NCBI GenBank assembly: GCA_947585965.1
Contig: CANPXK010000019.1
Span: 1 to 37,155, forward strand
DNA from: an uncultured Clostridia bacterium
GTDB lineage: Bacteria > Bacillota > Clostridia > Oscillospirales > Acutalibacteraceae
DNA length: 37,155 bases
Direction: 5' to 3'
This document shows, piece after piece, positions 1 through 8,972 of this stretch; positions within the stretch are counted from its first letter, which is position 1; each line of letters opens with the position of its first letter. The notes beneath the pieces are model-generated. The model was not told where the DNA came from, did not search any database, and saw only the letters and a program-made list of their open reading frames with translations. Position numbers and translations under genes: made by a program.

Positions 1-3
1 ATT

Positions 4-372
4 ATGCGTGAAAGAAAAAGGTGGGGATTTTTCGGTATACCGTGGACTTTTACAAAATATATACTTACCGAAAAAAAGATCGTAATACAGATGGGTCTGT
101 TTCGCAGCACTGAAAATGAGATACTTTTGTATCGTGTTGCTGATATGAGCATGACAAGGACTCTTTTTCAGAAAATGTTCAATATAGGAACCCTTACTGT
201 ATATTCACATGATAAAACCAACCCTACGCTCATAATAAAGAACATTAAAAACGTACGTTTGTTCAAGGATGCTCTTTCCGATGCCGTCGAAAAGGATAAG
301 ATAAGAATGAGATTAAGGCAGAGGGAAGTAATGGACGATTATGATGACAATGAGGATGAGGGGGATTATTAA
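4..372 (+). CDS. PH-domain (bPH_2/YdbT-type) protein, start possibly outside window
   Basis: Small soluble protein of 122 residues. Residues about 19-95 fit the bacterial PH-like domain (PF03703-type): a 'YILTEKKI' strand, 'GLF', then 'LLYRVADMSMTRTLFQKMFNIGTL', the usual pattern of beta strands with an 'R..D/d' turn and a 'GLGT'-like motif. The C-terminus is strongly acidic (DDYDDNEDEGDY). No membrane segment is visible. The frame stays open to the first base of the window, and relatives usually carry a few more residues before 'KRW.FFG', so the true start may lie upstream. The biochemical role of these domains is not established. It is followed 57 bp later by a YitT-family gene on the same strand. 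Confidence 0.75.
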   Translation: MRERKRWGFFGIPWTFTKYILTEKKIVIQMGLFRSTENEILLYRVADMSMTRTLFQKMFNIGTLTVYSHDKTNPTLIIKNIKNVRLFKDALSDAVEKDKIRMRLRQREVMDDYDDNEDEGDY

Positions 373-429
373 GTTTTATTCTCTGCTTTTCTGATATTTG
401 GGCATACCAAAACGAACGGGGGAAATAGT

Positions 430-1290
430 ATGGGAAAAGTAATACTCAGAGAAATAAGAAAAATTATTTGTGTAATTGTTGCATCGGTGATGTATGGATT
501 TTCCATAAGTAATTTTCTGCACGGGGCGGGTCTGCTTGCCGGCGGATTTACCGGTGTATCGCTTCTGGGACAGCAGGTATTGCTGAAATTTGCGGGGATA
601 TCGGTTCCGCTCAGTGTTATTTATATTCCGCTTAATGCAGTACCGGCACTCATAAGCTTCAAGTTCATAGGCAAGAGATTTACGATATATTCTCTTATAA
701 TGATCGTGCTGTCCTCGACCTTTGCGGATATCATTCCTAATCTGCACCTCACAAATGATATTCTGCTCTGTGCTGTTTTCGGAGGGATCATAAACGGTGT
801 GGCAATTGCAATATGCCTGTTGAACAATGCGACGAGCGGGGGTACGGATTTTATTTCGATATTCATATCCGAGCATTACGGAAAGGATGCGTGGGATTAT
901 ATTCTCGCCGGAAATATTGTTGTGCTTTTGTTCTCGGGACTTTTATTTGACTGGACCGGAGCAATGTATTCCATAATTTTGCAGTTTGCGTCAACTGTGG
1001 TAATACAGCTTTTGTATAAGAGGTATCAGAAGCAAACCCTGTTTATAATAACAGGAAAACCCGAAGAGGTATATGGTGTAATAAAGGAATGTACGAACCA
1101 TGACGGTACGCTTTTTAAGGGTGTCGGTCTTTATAAGGGCAAGGAGAGAAACATGATCTATTCTGTGGTTTCCTCCGATGAGATACGCAGAGTAATTTCA
1201 AAAATCAAGGAATGTGACCCGGACTGTTTCATAAACGTAATGAAATCTGAGGAGGTAATGGGAAACTTCTACAGAAGACCTAATTCATAG
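430..1290 (+). CDS. YitT family membrane protein with C-terminal DUF2179 domain
   Basis: Protein of 286 residues. The N-terminal about 200 residues hold five or six hydrophobic segments with the family's glycine-rich stretch ('LLAGGFTGVSLLGQQ' near residue 35) and 'NNATSGGTDFIS' near residue 131. The C-terminal part, from about residue 203 ('LFIITGKPEEV'), is a soluble DUF2179 domain ending near 'DPDCFINVMKSEEV'. Length matches the family (about 280-290). The ATG follows a GGGGGAAAT ribosome site. These are integral membrane proteins of unknown transport function, common in multiple copies in Firmicutes. The family call is firm; the function is unknown. Confidence 0.9.
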   Translation: MGKVILREIRKIICVIVASVMYGFSISNFLHGAGLLAGGFTGVSLLGQQVLLKFAGISVPLSVIYIPLNAVPALISFKFIGKRFTIYSLIMIVLSSTFADIIPNLHLTNDILLCAVFGGIINGVAIAICLLNNATSGGTDFISIFISEHYGKDAWDYILAGNIVVLLFSGLLFDWTGAMYSIILQFASTVVIQLLYKRYQKQTLFIITGKPEEVYGVIKECTNHDGTLFKGVGLYKGKERNMIYSVVSSDEIRRVISKIKECDPDCFINVMKSEEVMGNFYRRPNS

Positions 1291-1349
1291 TTATGTATTG
1301 AAAGAAAACAGGAAAGTTTTGTGTTGTAACAATCAATGGAGAAATAATT

Positions 1350-2363
1350 ATGATAAGTGTAAATAATTTAAGGAAAGAATTTAAAAAGGTTATTAAAGAT
1401 CCGGGACTTAAAGGTGCTGTGAAGGCACTTTTCAGTCCCAAGCATGAAATTATAGCGGCCGTTGACGGTATCAGCTTTGAAGTTGCAAAGGGTGAGGTAC
1501 TCGGATTTATAGGACCGAACGGAGCCGGAAAATCCACGGTTATTAAAATGCTTACGGGAATACTTACTCCCACTTCGGGAAGCTGTACCATAAACGGCAA
1601 AAATCCTACCGTTGACAGAAAGAAATATGTCAAGGAGATAGGTGTCGTTTTCGGACAGCGTACACAGCTATGGTGGGATTTGCCGCTTGTGGAAACCTAT
1701 ACTGTTCTGAAAGAAATATATGAGATAGGTGAGGACAGATTCAGGGAAAGAATGGCATTTCTTAATGAGGTGCTTGAGCTTGAGGATTTTATAAGCTCAC
1801 CTGTTCGTACCCTTTCTCTCGGTCAGCGTATGAGAGCTGATATAGCGGCATCCATGCTTCACAGTCCGAAGGTGCTTTTTCTTGATGAGCCTACTATAGG
1901 TCTTGATGTTGTTGTCAAGGACAATATACGCCGCGCTATAATGAAAATCAATAAGGAGGAGCAGACAACCGTTATACTAACAACACATGATATCAGCGAT
2001 ATTGAGCTTTTGTGCGATCGTATCGTTATGATAGACCACGGCAGGAACGTATATGACGGTTCTCTCAGGGAACTCAAGAAGAATTACGGACAGATGCGTG
2101 AGCTTACTTTTGAGGCTGATCCTGCTTCAGATCTTACGGCTGAAGCTTTCCGCAGGGAACTGAAATTGAGTGACGATGATATAAGCATAAAGAATGACAA
2201 GAATGTTTTCACTATACGCTTCAACAGTGATTCCATGCCCGTGGGTGATATGCTTAACCATACGCTGTCACTTACAAAAGTAAAGGATATAGCCGTAAAG
2301 GATGCGGATATAGAGGAAATTATCCGCCGCCTGTATAAAGAGGGGGCGGGTGAGAATGAATAA
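1350..2363 (+). CDS. ABC-2 type exporter ATP-binding protein
   Basis: Nucleotide-binding subunit (337 residues) of an exporter made with the next two genes. Walker A GPNGAGKST at about residues 54-62, Q-loop 'GQRTQLWWDLP' near 102-112, signature LSLGQ at 155-159, Walker B VLFLDEP at 175-181, switch histidine in TTHD at 211-214. The roughly 30 residues before the canonical core, and the C-terminal region from about 235, follow the pattern of ATPases that work with ABC2_membrane_6 (PF06182, formerly DUF990) permeases. The stop codon overlaps the start of the next gene by 8-14 nt, so the genes are translationally coupled. The substrate is unknown; export of a drug, lipid or peptide is possible. 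Confidence 0.92.
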   Translation: MISVNNLRKEFKKVIKDPGLKGAVKALFSPKHEIIAAVDGISFEVAKGEVLGFIGPNGAGKSTVIKMLTGILTPTSGSCTINGKNPTVDRKKYVKEIGVVFGQRTQLWWDLPLVETYTVLKEIYEIGEDRFRERMAFLNEVLELEDFISSPVRTLSLGQRMRADIAASMLHSPKVLFLDEPTIGLDVVVKDNIRRAIMKINKEEQTTVILTTHDISDIELLCDRIVMIDHGRNVYDGSLRELKKNYGQMRELTFEADPASDLTAEAFRRELKLSDDDISIKNDKNVFTIRFNSDSMPVGDMLNHTLSLTKVKDIAVKDADIEEIIRRLYKEGAGENE

Positions 2364-3174
2364 GATAAGAAAACAGTATATGCCGTTTGTAAGAGCAGGC
2401 GTACAGAATCTTATAGTTTACAGGATGAATTTTCTTGGGTTTATCATCGGCGGTCTGATATACTGCTTTGTAATGTATTATCTGTGGAAGTCCGTATTTA
2501 TGGCATCCGGCGGAGAAACATTCATGAATTTTACCATGAGCGATATGGTATTGTATCTTTTCCTGTCGAATGTTGCCGGTGAGGTTACTTTCAGCACTGT
2601 AAGCAATGACATAGCCGAGGAGATAAAGGACGGAAGTATTGCAATGCGGCTTATCAAGCCCGTTAATATGGATCTTAGCTATCTTGCAACCGAACTTGGC
2701 GGAACGGCAATGAGAACTGTTACGTTTGCATTTCCCGTAATAATCGGTCTGGAGATATACAGATACATAACCTTGGGTACGGTAATGTTTAATCCTATAA
2801 ATTTGTTGTTATTTCTTTTAAGCGTAGTGCTGGCCTATCTTGTTGCTTTCAGGGTAAATCTGTGTTTTGGGTTTATGGCATTCTATGTAAAAAATCTGTG
2901 GGGTATGGGCATACTCAAAAACAGCATAGTAAACTTTCTGTCGGGATCGCTCATTCCTCTTGCATTTATGCCGGACGGGCTCAGGACTGTTCTTGAATAT
3001 ATGCCTTTCTCATCGATGAGCTATACTCCTGTCATGATTTATATGGGAAAATACGATACAAGCGAAATAATTTTCAGGCTTGGTATTCAGGCTGTATGGG
3101 CGATTATCATATATGGTATTTCAAAGCTTATATGGCTTGGAGCGATAAAGAAGCTGAGTGTGCAGGGAGGTTAA
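2356..3174 (+). CDS. ABC-2 type permease (PF06182-like), first subunit
   Basis: Integral membrane subunit of about 272 residues with six predicted membrane spans (for example 'FLGFIIGGLIYCFVMYYLW', 'LLLFLLSVVLAYLVAF' and the last 'AVWAIIIYGISKLIW'). The pattern matches the ABC2_membrane_6 family. The motif 'FNPINLLLF' in the middle and 'SGSLIPLAFMPDGLRTVLEYMPF' in the C-terminal half resemble conserved stretches of that family. The ATG at 2356 is preferred because it sits about 6 nt behind an AGGGGGCGGG ribosome site; an in-frame GTG at 2350 is the alternative. It overlaps the ATPase gene and is followed 3 bp later by a second permease, so the transporter is likely a heterodimer. Confidence 0.88.
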   Translation: MNKIRKQYMPFVRAGVQNLIVYRMNFLGFIIGGLIYCFVMYYLWKSVFMASGGETFMNFTMSDMVLYLFLSNVAGEVTFSTVSNDIAEEIKDGSIAMRLIKPVNMDLSYLATELGGTAMRTVTFAFPVIIGLEIYRYITLGTVMFNPINLLLFLLSVVLAYLVAFRVNLCFGFMAFYVKNLWGMGILKNSIVNFLSGSLIPLAFMPDGLRTVLEYMPFSSMSYTPVMIYMGKYDTSEIIFRLGIQAVWAIIIYGISKLIWLGAIKKLSVQGG

Positions 3175-3177
3175 GGT

Positions 3178-3969
3178 ATGCGGAGGGCATTAAAAATATA
3201 CAGAATACTTGTTGCACAGAATTTAAAGCGTCTTATGGAGTATAAAGCGGATTTTCTCACCGGGGCAGTAAGCTTTCTTATTGATCAGGCTATAGGCATT
3301 GCATTTATATTCATAATATTTTCGCAGATACCGCAGCTTGCCGGTTTTACGTTCGAGCAGATTGTATTTATATACGGATTTTCTCAGATACCGAAGGGAC
3401 TTGATCATCTTCTGACGGATAATTTGTGGTGTGTAGGATATTTTATAGTACGCAAGGGCGATTTTGATAAATATCTTACAAGACCTATCAATCCGCTTTT
3501 TCATGTAATTGCCGAAACATTTCAAATAGATGCGGTGGGTGAGCTTGTTGTCGGTATATGTCTTATGATTTATGCTGCACCGAGTGCAGGGTTATACATA
3601 ACACCGCTCAGTGTTATTTTATTCATACTTGTAATACCGTTTTCCGCTTTGATATATACGGCGATAAAGATAGGGACAGCGGCGGTCGCATTTTGGATAA
3701 AGAGCAGTGGCTTTATCATTCAGATGGTTTACGGTATGAATGAATTTGCAAAGTACCCGACAACGATATACAGTAATTTTATAAAATTGATAGTAACGTT
3801 TGTAATACCCTTTGCTTTCACGGGATACTATCCGTGTCTATATTTCCTCACAGGAGAGAATCCGTTATTCAACATAGGATGTACTGTACTTATATCTATA
3901 ACATTTTTAGCAATATCCCTTGTCATATGGCACAAGGGTCTGAGTGCCTACGAAAGTGCCGGCTCCTAA
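3178..3969 (+). CDS. ABC-2 type permease (PF06182-like), second subunit
   Basis: Integral membrane protein of 263 residues with about six hydrophobic spans. It pairs with the preceding permease, only 3 bp away, and the ATPase before that. Family-typical stretches include 'NLWCVGYFIVRKGDFDKYLTRPINPLFHV' in the middle and 'IPFAFTGYYPCLYF' near residue 218. The start is ATG with an AGGGAGG-like site (GCAGGGAGGTTAAGGT) in the end of the previous gene. A GC-rich palindromic repeat block begins directly after its TAA stop. The two permeases are related in layout but not in sequence, as is usual for this exporter type. The substrate cannot be told from sequence. Confidence 0.88.
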   Translation: MRRALKIYRILVAQNLKRLMEYKADFLTGAVSFLIDQAIGIAFIFIIFSQIPQLAGFTFEQIVFIYGFSQIPKGLDHLLTDNLWCVGYFIVRKGDFDKYLTRPINPLFHVIAETFQIDAVGELVVGICLMIYAAPSAGLYITPLSVILFILVIPFSALIYTAIKIGTAAVAFWIKSSGFIIQMVYGMNEFAKYPTTIYSNFIKLIVTFVIPFAFTGYYPCLYFLTGENPLFNIGCTVLISITFLAISLVIWHKGLSAYESAGS

Positions 3970-4467
3970 GCGGGCGGGGGAGCCCCCGGCGGCGTGCCGC
4001 CGCTGTCAATTCGCGATTTCGCTCACTTGCGTTCGCTTTGTTTTTTGTGGAGGGCAGTCTGTTTCCGCGATAGTTAGTTTGCCTGTCGGTGTGCGGCAGA
4101 AAGTGTCGAGAGCGGCTCTGCGAGCCGCTCCGCAAACAGAAATGACATACTTATCGCTTGTTCATCGAGTAAATTGATGGTCGAGCAAAAGATTAATTTG
4201 CCTGAGTAAATTAATTACGGATTGACAGCGGCGGCACGCCGCTCCGCGATAGTTAGTTTGCCTGTCGGTGTGTGGCAGAAAGTGTCGAGAGCGGCTCTGC
4301 GAGCCGCTCCGCAAACAAAAATGACATACTTATCGCTTGTTCATCGAGTAAATTAACGGTCGAGCAAAAGATTAATTTGCCTGAGTAAATTAATTACGGA
4401 TTGACAGCGGCGGCACGCCGCCGCTCCGCAAACAGAAATGACAAATATTAAAAAATGATATAACAAG
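3970..4467. repeat. Non-coding palindromic repeat block with two 179-bp tandem units
   Basis: This stretch of about 500 bp holds no credible gene. It contains two head-to-tail copies of a 179-bp unit (about 4064-4242 and 4243-4421) that differ at only a few positions, followed by a short partial third copy (about 4423-4442). Each unit carries a perfect hairpin with 9-nt arms GAGCGGCTC / GAGCCGCTC and ends in a GCGGCACGCCGC palindrome. A perfect 23-nt inverted repeat brackets the block (3988-4010 against 4400-4422). A second palindrome (GGGGGAGCCCCC, 3975-3986) follows the permease stop by only a few bases. A diverged copy lies at about 34642-34795. No transposase is encoded, so this looks like a non-autonomous REP/MITE-like element. 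Confidence 0.85.
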
Positions 4468-4503
4468 GGCTCCGACTAAGCATATAAAAGCTTGGCCGGA
4501 GCC
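4468..4503 (-). terminator. Hairpin downstream of the coiled-coil gene
   Basis: GGCTCCG (4468-4474) pairs with CGGAGCC (4497-4503), with an inner AAGC/GCTT stem. It lies just beyond the stop of the minus-strand gene at 4515. On the minus strand a T-rich tract follows only after about 12 nt (ATTTTTT), so this is an imperfect intrinsic terminator. Confidence 0.5.
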
Positions 4504-4514
4504 TCATGGTTACT

Positions 4515-6722
4515 TTACTTCTCTAATGAATCCGTTTTGTATATGAATTTTACCTGACCGTCTGCACTGTCATCTATGCCGGCAAAGCTCTTGTAGCTGA
4601 GAGATACTTCCTTGGTCGCACGAAGCCTTTCAACGATATTATTCAAATCCTTGTTCACAATATCGGCAAGCTTCTGGATACCCTCGTCGTTAAATTCGAC
4701 AAGACCGTCCCTAAGCTCTCCGGAGCCGTCCCTGAGCTGTTTGATACCGTCAATAAGTGTAGGAGTTGAATCCTTTAAAGTCATTATTCCATCATATAAC
4801 TCAGTTGAACCTGAATGAAGCTGTTGTGTGCCTTTCTTAAGGTCATCTGTACCGTTTTTTAGTTCATTTGCTCCGTCAGCTGCCTGAGATACACCGCTTG
4901 TATATGTCTGCAAGCCTGTATAGAAGGTGTTATAGCTGTCAAGTGAGGATTTCAGGGATATTACCGATTTTGCACCTTCGGAAGCGGCGGTAAGCTGTGA
5001 TTGTACCTCATCGGAAGCCATATTGTCGGAAATAGCCTTTTGCACCTGTGCTTCTGTATTTGAACTGATTTGATTCTTGACATTATCGGTTTTCATCTGC
5101 TGAGCAACATTATCTTCAATGGCTGCCCTTATTTCTTTGGAGTTCATCTGCTCCTCTGTTTTTGCTTCTATTGTCTGCAATACAGTATCGCTCTTCATCT
5201 GTTTTTCTATTTCATTTTTTACAGCTTGTTGAGTAGCCTTATCAATCAAGCCTGCCGAAACGGCCGCATCATAGCTTGTGCTGTCCATATTCATAGCGGC
5301 AAGAATCTGTCCGCGGACATTTTCACGCACAGCCTGTTCTACCTTTGGTGTAACCTCGTTTTTGACGGCTGCCGTTACCTGCTTTTCTACTTCCTGACGA
5401 ACTGCTGCCGTTACCTGCTCTGTAATGTATGGACGTTTCTCCTCAACGGCGGATTTTACGGTATTCAGAGCTTTTTCATAAACGGCATTCTTATCAAGGG
5501 AAGCAATTACATCATCGAGAACCTTTGAATAATTAGCAATTGTCAATGTCGGTACTTCAAGACCGGCAGCTTTAAGTTGACTTTCAGCAGTTGAAAGAAG
5601 TGTTTTAAATACCTGTTCTGCACCGCCGTTCAGTTTATCGTTCTCAGAAGACAGGGTATTAAGTCCGTCCGACAACTGTTTTGCCCCCGATTGCAGGCTT
5701 GAAGCTCCGTTGTCAAGCTCCGCAGTACCGCCCTTGAGTGTGTCTGCACCGTCGGCAAGCTGATTTATTCCGTCTGTAAGCTCTCCCGATTTATCAAGCA
5801 GTTCCGAAAGACCATCATAAAGCTCGGACGAACCGTCAAGCAGCTTATCCATACCGTCCGTAAGCTTTTTTACAGAATCCTTGAGGTCGTCAGCTTTATC
5901 AAGGCTGTCTGTGTCAATTTCATTGAACAACTCGTTTGTGGCAAGTGTAAGGGTCATTCCAAGCTCAAAGTTTTCTGCATCCGCCGTAATCTCTACATAG
6001 TCGGGAATTTCAAAATCCTCCTTTGAAATACCTAAGTTTTCCTGTAAACCCGGGAATGCTGTTCCTACAACTACAGTACGGCTGCCGTCATTTATCAGCC
6101 TGCCGTTTGTAATTTCCGCATTTGCGAATATTTCGTTATCAAGTACTACCCCCGTAAGCATAGCATAAGGAACATAGATTTTTTCCTTCTTGCCGTTTAT
6201 TTCTCTATATTCAAACTGTTTGTTCGTGTAATCAAAGCGTATTGTAACCCTGCCGCTTTTTCCGACAAGCTCGGACGGGGATATGTCTTTTCCGTCAAGC
6301 TTATAGGAAATTTTCAAATCAACGGGAAGCTCCTTATCTATGTTTCCCTGATAGTAAATATCGTTTCCATCGGCATCCCATATCTTGGTATTGTCGTTTC
6401 CGTCGGTGTATGTTTCGTTACCCTTGACGTTTTCAATGTCGGTCAGTTCCGTCTTGTCATTCAGCGATTCATTTTTTAACTTGTTCTTTATCCAATCACT
6501 TACAATTATCTTATCGGTTGACCCGTCGGCATTTGCAAGGATATATACTGTTTCGTCTTTGAATACAGACTCATCCTTACTTTCAATAGCAGCGGAAACT
6601 TGTTTGCTTTCTTCATTTGTATTATAACCTGAATTGAGTGATGAAGCCGTGAAAACCACACCACCGAATGTTATGGCTGCACAAAGGCAAACAGCTATAA
6701 TTTTAACTATGGACTTTTTCAT
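4515..6722 (-). CDS. Secreted heptad-repeat coiled-coil protein, MMPL-transporter partner
   Basis: Protein of 735 residues. Residues 7-29 form a signal anchor. Residues about 50-260 are a beta-rich region ('DKIIVSDWIKNKL', 'DLKISYKLDG'). Then come many X-X-X-Leu-X-X-Gly heptads ('LLDGSSELYDGLSELLDKSGEL', residues about 275-370), a long Ala/Gln/Glu/Lys coiled coil (about 400-600) and a second heptad block (about 610-680). These heptads are typical of YhgE/Pip-type proteins, but no C-terminal membrane domain is present. The gene overlaps the end of the MMPL transporter by 20 nt and has an AGGAGG site 9 nt before the ATG. It is probably an extracytoplasmic accessory of that transporter. The exact function is unknown. 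Confidence 0.8.
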   Translation of the reverse strand: MKKSIVKIIAVCLCAAITFGGVVFTASSLNSGYNTNEESKQVSAAIESKDESVFKDETVYILANADGSTDKIIVSDWIKNKLKNESLNDKTELTDIENVKGNETYTDGNDNTKIWDADGNDIYYQGNIDKELPVDLKISYKLDGKDISPSELVGKSGRVTIRFDYTNKQFEYREINGKKEKIYVPYAMLTGVVLDNEIFANAEITNGRLINDGSRTVVVGTAFPGLQENLGISKEDFEIPDYVEITADAENFELGMTLTLATNELFNEIDTDSLDKADDLKDSVKKLTDGMDKLLDGSSELYDGLSELLDKSGELTDGINQLADGADTLKGGTAELDNGASSLQSGAKQLSDGLNTLSSENDKLNGGAEQVFKTLLSTAESQLKAAGLEVPTLTIANYSKVLDDVIASLDKNAVYEKALNTVKSAVEEKRPYITEQVTAAVRQEVEKQVTAAVKNEVTPKVEQAVRENVRGQILAAMNMDSTSYDAAVSAGLIDKATQQAVKNEIEKQMKSDTVLQTIEAKTEEQMNSKEIRAAIEDNVAQQMKTDNVKNQISSNTEAQVQKAISDNMASDEVQSQLTAASEGAKSVISLKSSLDSYNTFYTGLQTYTSGVSQAADGANELKNGTDDLKKGTQQLHSGSTELYDGIMTLKDSTPTLIDGIKQLRDGSGELRDGLVEFNDEGIQKLADIVNKDLNNIVERLRATKEVSLSYKSFAGIDDSADGQVKFIYKTDSLEK

Positions 6723-8820
6723 TTCTGACAGCCTCCTGTTTATTATTTGATTTATATATCTTTCCCATACCTATGGTTGTGGCACATATAACTCTGTCAC
6801 ATAGCATAAGCAAAGCGGGGAGCATGAATATAACAGCAATCATACTGATGATTGCACCTCTCGCCAAAAGCATACATATTGAGCTTATCATATCTACATC
6901 CGAGTAAAGGGCAACACCAAAAGTTGCGGCGAACAATCCCATACCTGAAACAATGATTGAGGGAATTGAGGTTGAAAGTGCGATTTTTATGGAATCCCTT
7001 TTGCTGTATCCTTTTATACGTTCGGATTTATATCTTGTTGTCATAAGAATAGCATAATCAACGGTTGCACCAAGTTGTATCGTGCTTATGCAAATAGGAG
7101 CGATAAACGGCAGGCTTTGTCCGAGATAATGCGGAAGACCAAGATTTATAAAAATCGAAAGTTCTATGACCGAAATCAGTACAAAGGGCAGAGAAATGCT
7201 CTTTTCCACCAAGCCTATAATCACGAATATAGCAAGTATCGAGATTATGTTGACAACCTGAAAATCATGTGAGGTAGTTTCTATCAGATCCTTCATGCAC
7301 GGACCCTCGCCGATAAGCATACCGCCTTCATCGTATTTTTTCAGTATTGTATTAAGCTCGTTTATCTGACTGCTTAATTCATCACTTGCCACCTTATATT
7401 CAGAGTTTATGAGAAGCAGTTCCCATTTATCGCTTTCAAGCATACTCTTTACCGAGTCGGGAATAACCTCCTCGGGGATTCTCGTTCCGACGAGTGATTC
7501 AAGACCGAGAACATATTTAACTCCATCAACCTTTTCCATTTCATCGGTCATAGCCTTAACGGTTTTGGGTTTAAGATCCGAGTCAACGAGAACCATTTCT
7601 GTTGTGGCAATATCAAAATCATCCTTAAGCTTGTTGTTGGCTATTGCAAAATCCATATCTTCGGGAAGACATTGGGATAAATCGTAATATACTTCGTCAT
7701 TGGTTTTTTCATATCCGTAGTAAGCAGGGGGTATAAGCAGTACAAAGATTACAAGAAATACGGGAAATATACGGGTTATACCCTTTGCAAATCCGCCCAT
7801 ATTCGGTATAAGCGGTTTGTGTTTTGTTTTCTGAAGCGGTTTGTCAAACACAAGGATAAGTGATGGGAGGACCGTAACACAACCGAGGACACCCAGAATA
7901 ACACCCTTAGCCATTACGATTCCGAGATCACGTCCCATTGTAAATGTCATAAAGCAAAGAGCTATGAAGCCCGCAACGGTAGTGATAGAACTTCCTACAA
8001 TCGAAGTAAGGGTTTCCTTTACGGCTGCCGCCATTGCATCATCCTTATGTTCGTATTTGTTTTTTTGTTCATTATAGCTGTGCCAGAGAAAGATTGAGTA
8101 ATCCATCGTAACGGCAAGCTGCAAAACTGCTGAAAGAGCCTTTGTAATATAGGATATTTCTCCAAGGAAGTAATTGCTTCCGAGGTTTATAAGTATCATC
8201 ATTCCTATACTTATAAGGAAGATAAACGGTACAAGCCAACTGTCGAGCAGAAAAAGCATTACAATGCAGGCAAGCAATACGGCGATTGCCACATATACGG
8301 ATTCCTCCTGCTCGCATATATTTCTGAGATCCGTTATCATGGCTGACATACCTGAAACGAAGCATTGCTCTCCTGTAATTCTGCGGATTTCCTTTATTGC
8401 ATCCATTGTAGCATCTGAGGAGGTAGATGAATCGAAAAATACCGCCATCATAGTTGAATGTTCCGTGTTGAATTCATCATATATCTCATCTGGCAGAATC
8501 TCCTTAGGTACAGATATATCTGCTATTGAATCATACCATATGACATTTTCTACATGGTCCACAGCTTCAACTTTTTCTTTCAGACCGGAAACATCCTTAT
8601 CGGGCATATCCTCAACGATAATAAAAGAAAATGCACCCTTATTGAAATCTTTGAGCAGCTCACTTTGCCCCTTGACGGTTTCCATGTCCTCGGGCAGATA
8701 GGAGAGCATATCATAGTTTATCCGTGTTGCCATCATACCGAGAACTGACGGTATAAGAAGCAGAACGGTAATAATCAGAATCGGTATTCGGTATCTGACC
8801 ACAGCCTTTGAAAAACGCAT
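6703..8820 (-). CDS. MMPL/RND-family transporter
   Basis: Large integral membrane protein of 705 residues with an internal duplication: one membrane helix (about 11-30), a large outer loop opening with 'YLPEDMETVKGQSELLKDF', then five helices; the second half repeats this ('CLPEDMDFAIANNKLKDDF', near residue 385). Total is about 12 helices, matching the family. Conserved family-like motifs are visible at 'AVTMDYSIFLWHSYNEQ' and 'GATVDYAILMTTRYKSE' (the Asp-Tyr pair in a proton-relay helix). Such proteins use proton flow to export lipids, drugs or wall components. It is the first gene of a two-gene unit with the coiled-coil protein, and a TetR-type regulator lies upstream. The substrate is unknown. 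Confidence 0.9.
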   Translation of the reverse strand: MRFSKAVVRYRIPILIITVLLLIPSVLGMMATRINYDMLSYLPEDMETVKGQSELLKDFNKGAFSFIIVEDMPDKDVSGLKEKVEAVDHVENVIWYDSIADISVPKEILPDEIYDEFNTEHSTMMAVFFDSSTSSDATMDAIKEIRRITGEQCFVSGMSAMITDLRNICEQEESVYVAIAVLLACIVMLFLLDSWLVPFIFLISIGMMILINLGSNYFLGEISYITKALSAVLQLAVTMDYSIFLWHSYNEQKNKYEHKDDAMAAAVKETLTSIVGSSITTVAGFIALCFMTFTMGRDLGIVMAKGVILGVLGCVTVLPSLILVFDKPLQKTKHKPLIPNMGGFAKGITRIFPVFLVIFVLLIPPAYYGYEKTNDEVYYDLSQCLPEDMDFAIANNKLKDDFDIATTEMVLVDSDLKPKTVKAMTDEMEKVDGVKYVLGLESLVGTRIPEEVIPDSVKSMLESDKWELLLINSEYKVASDELSSQINELNTILKKYDEGGMLIGEGPCMKDLIETTSHDFQVVNIISILAIFVIIGLVEKSISLPFVLISVIELSIFINLGLPHYLGQSLPFIAPICISTIQLGATVDYAILMTTRYKSERIKGYSKRDSIKIALSTSIPSIIVSGMGLFAATFGVALYSDVDMISSICMLLARGAIISMIAVIFMLPALLMLCDRVICATTIGMGKIYKSNNKQEAVRNEKVHS

Positions 8821-8892
8821 AAACAGCCACCTTTCCTTTCCTTTTCTTTGCTATTAACATTATATTTATTGCTTTTAATAACGAAAACGGAC

Positions 8893-8930
8893 AAAAAATG
8901 CCCTGTGCCTGTTTTTTAGGCACGGGGCAT
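8893..8930 (-). terminator. Intrinsic terminator after the TetR gene
   Basis: A 12-bp stem with one G-T wobble (ATGCCCTGTGCC, 8898-8909, against GGCACGGGGCAT, 8919-8930). On the minus strand it is followed by a run of six T (8893-8898). It sits between the TetR stop and the MMPL start, so the transporter needs its own promoter, for example around a TATAAT-like box within about 60 bp upstream of its start. An outer CGGACA/TGTCCG pair extends the palindrome. Confidence 0.8.
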
Positions 8931-8972
8931 ACTAATGTCCGAATTTAAGACAAAAAGACTATATTGTATATT

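Noticed and set aside
376..876. 166-residue minus-strand frame opposite the YitT gene
   Set aside because: It is fully antisense to a clear family gene and has no recognisable domain.
3834..4177. Short frames running into the repeat block
   Set aside because: They consist of the palindromic repeat translated by chance.
3970..4467. Insertion sequence with transposase
   Set aside because: No open frame long enough for a transposase and no target-site duplication could be recognised.
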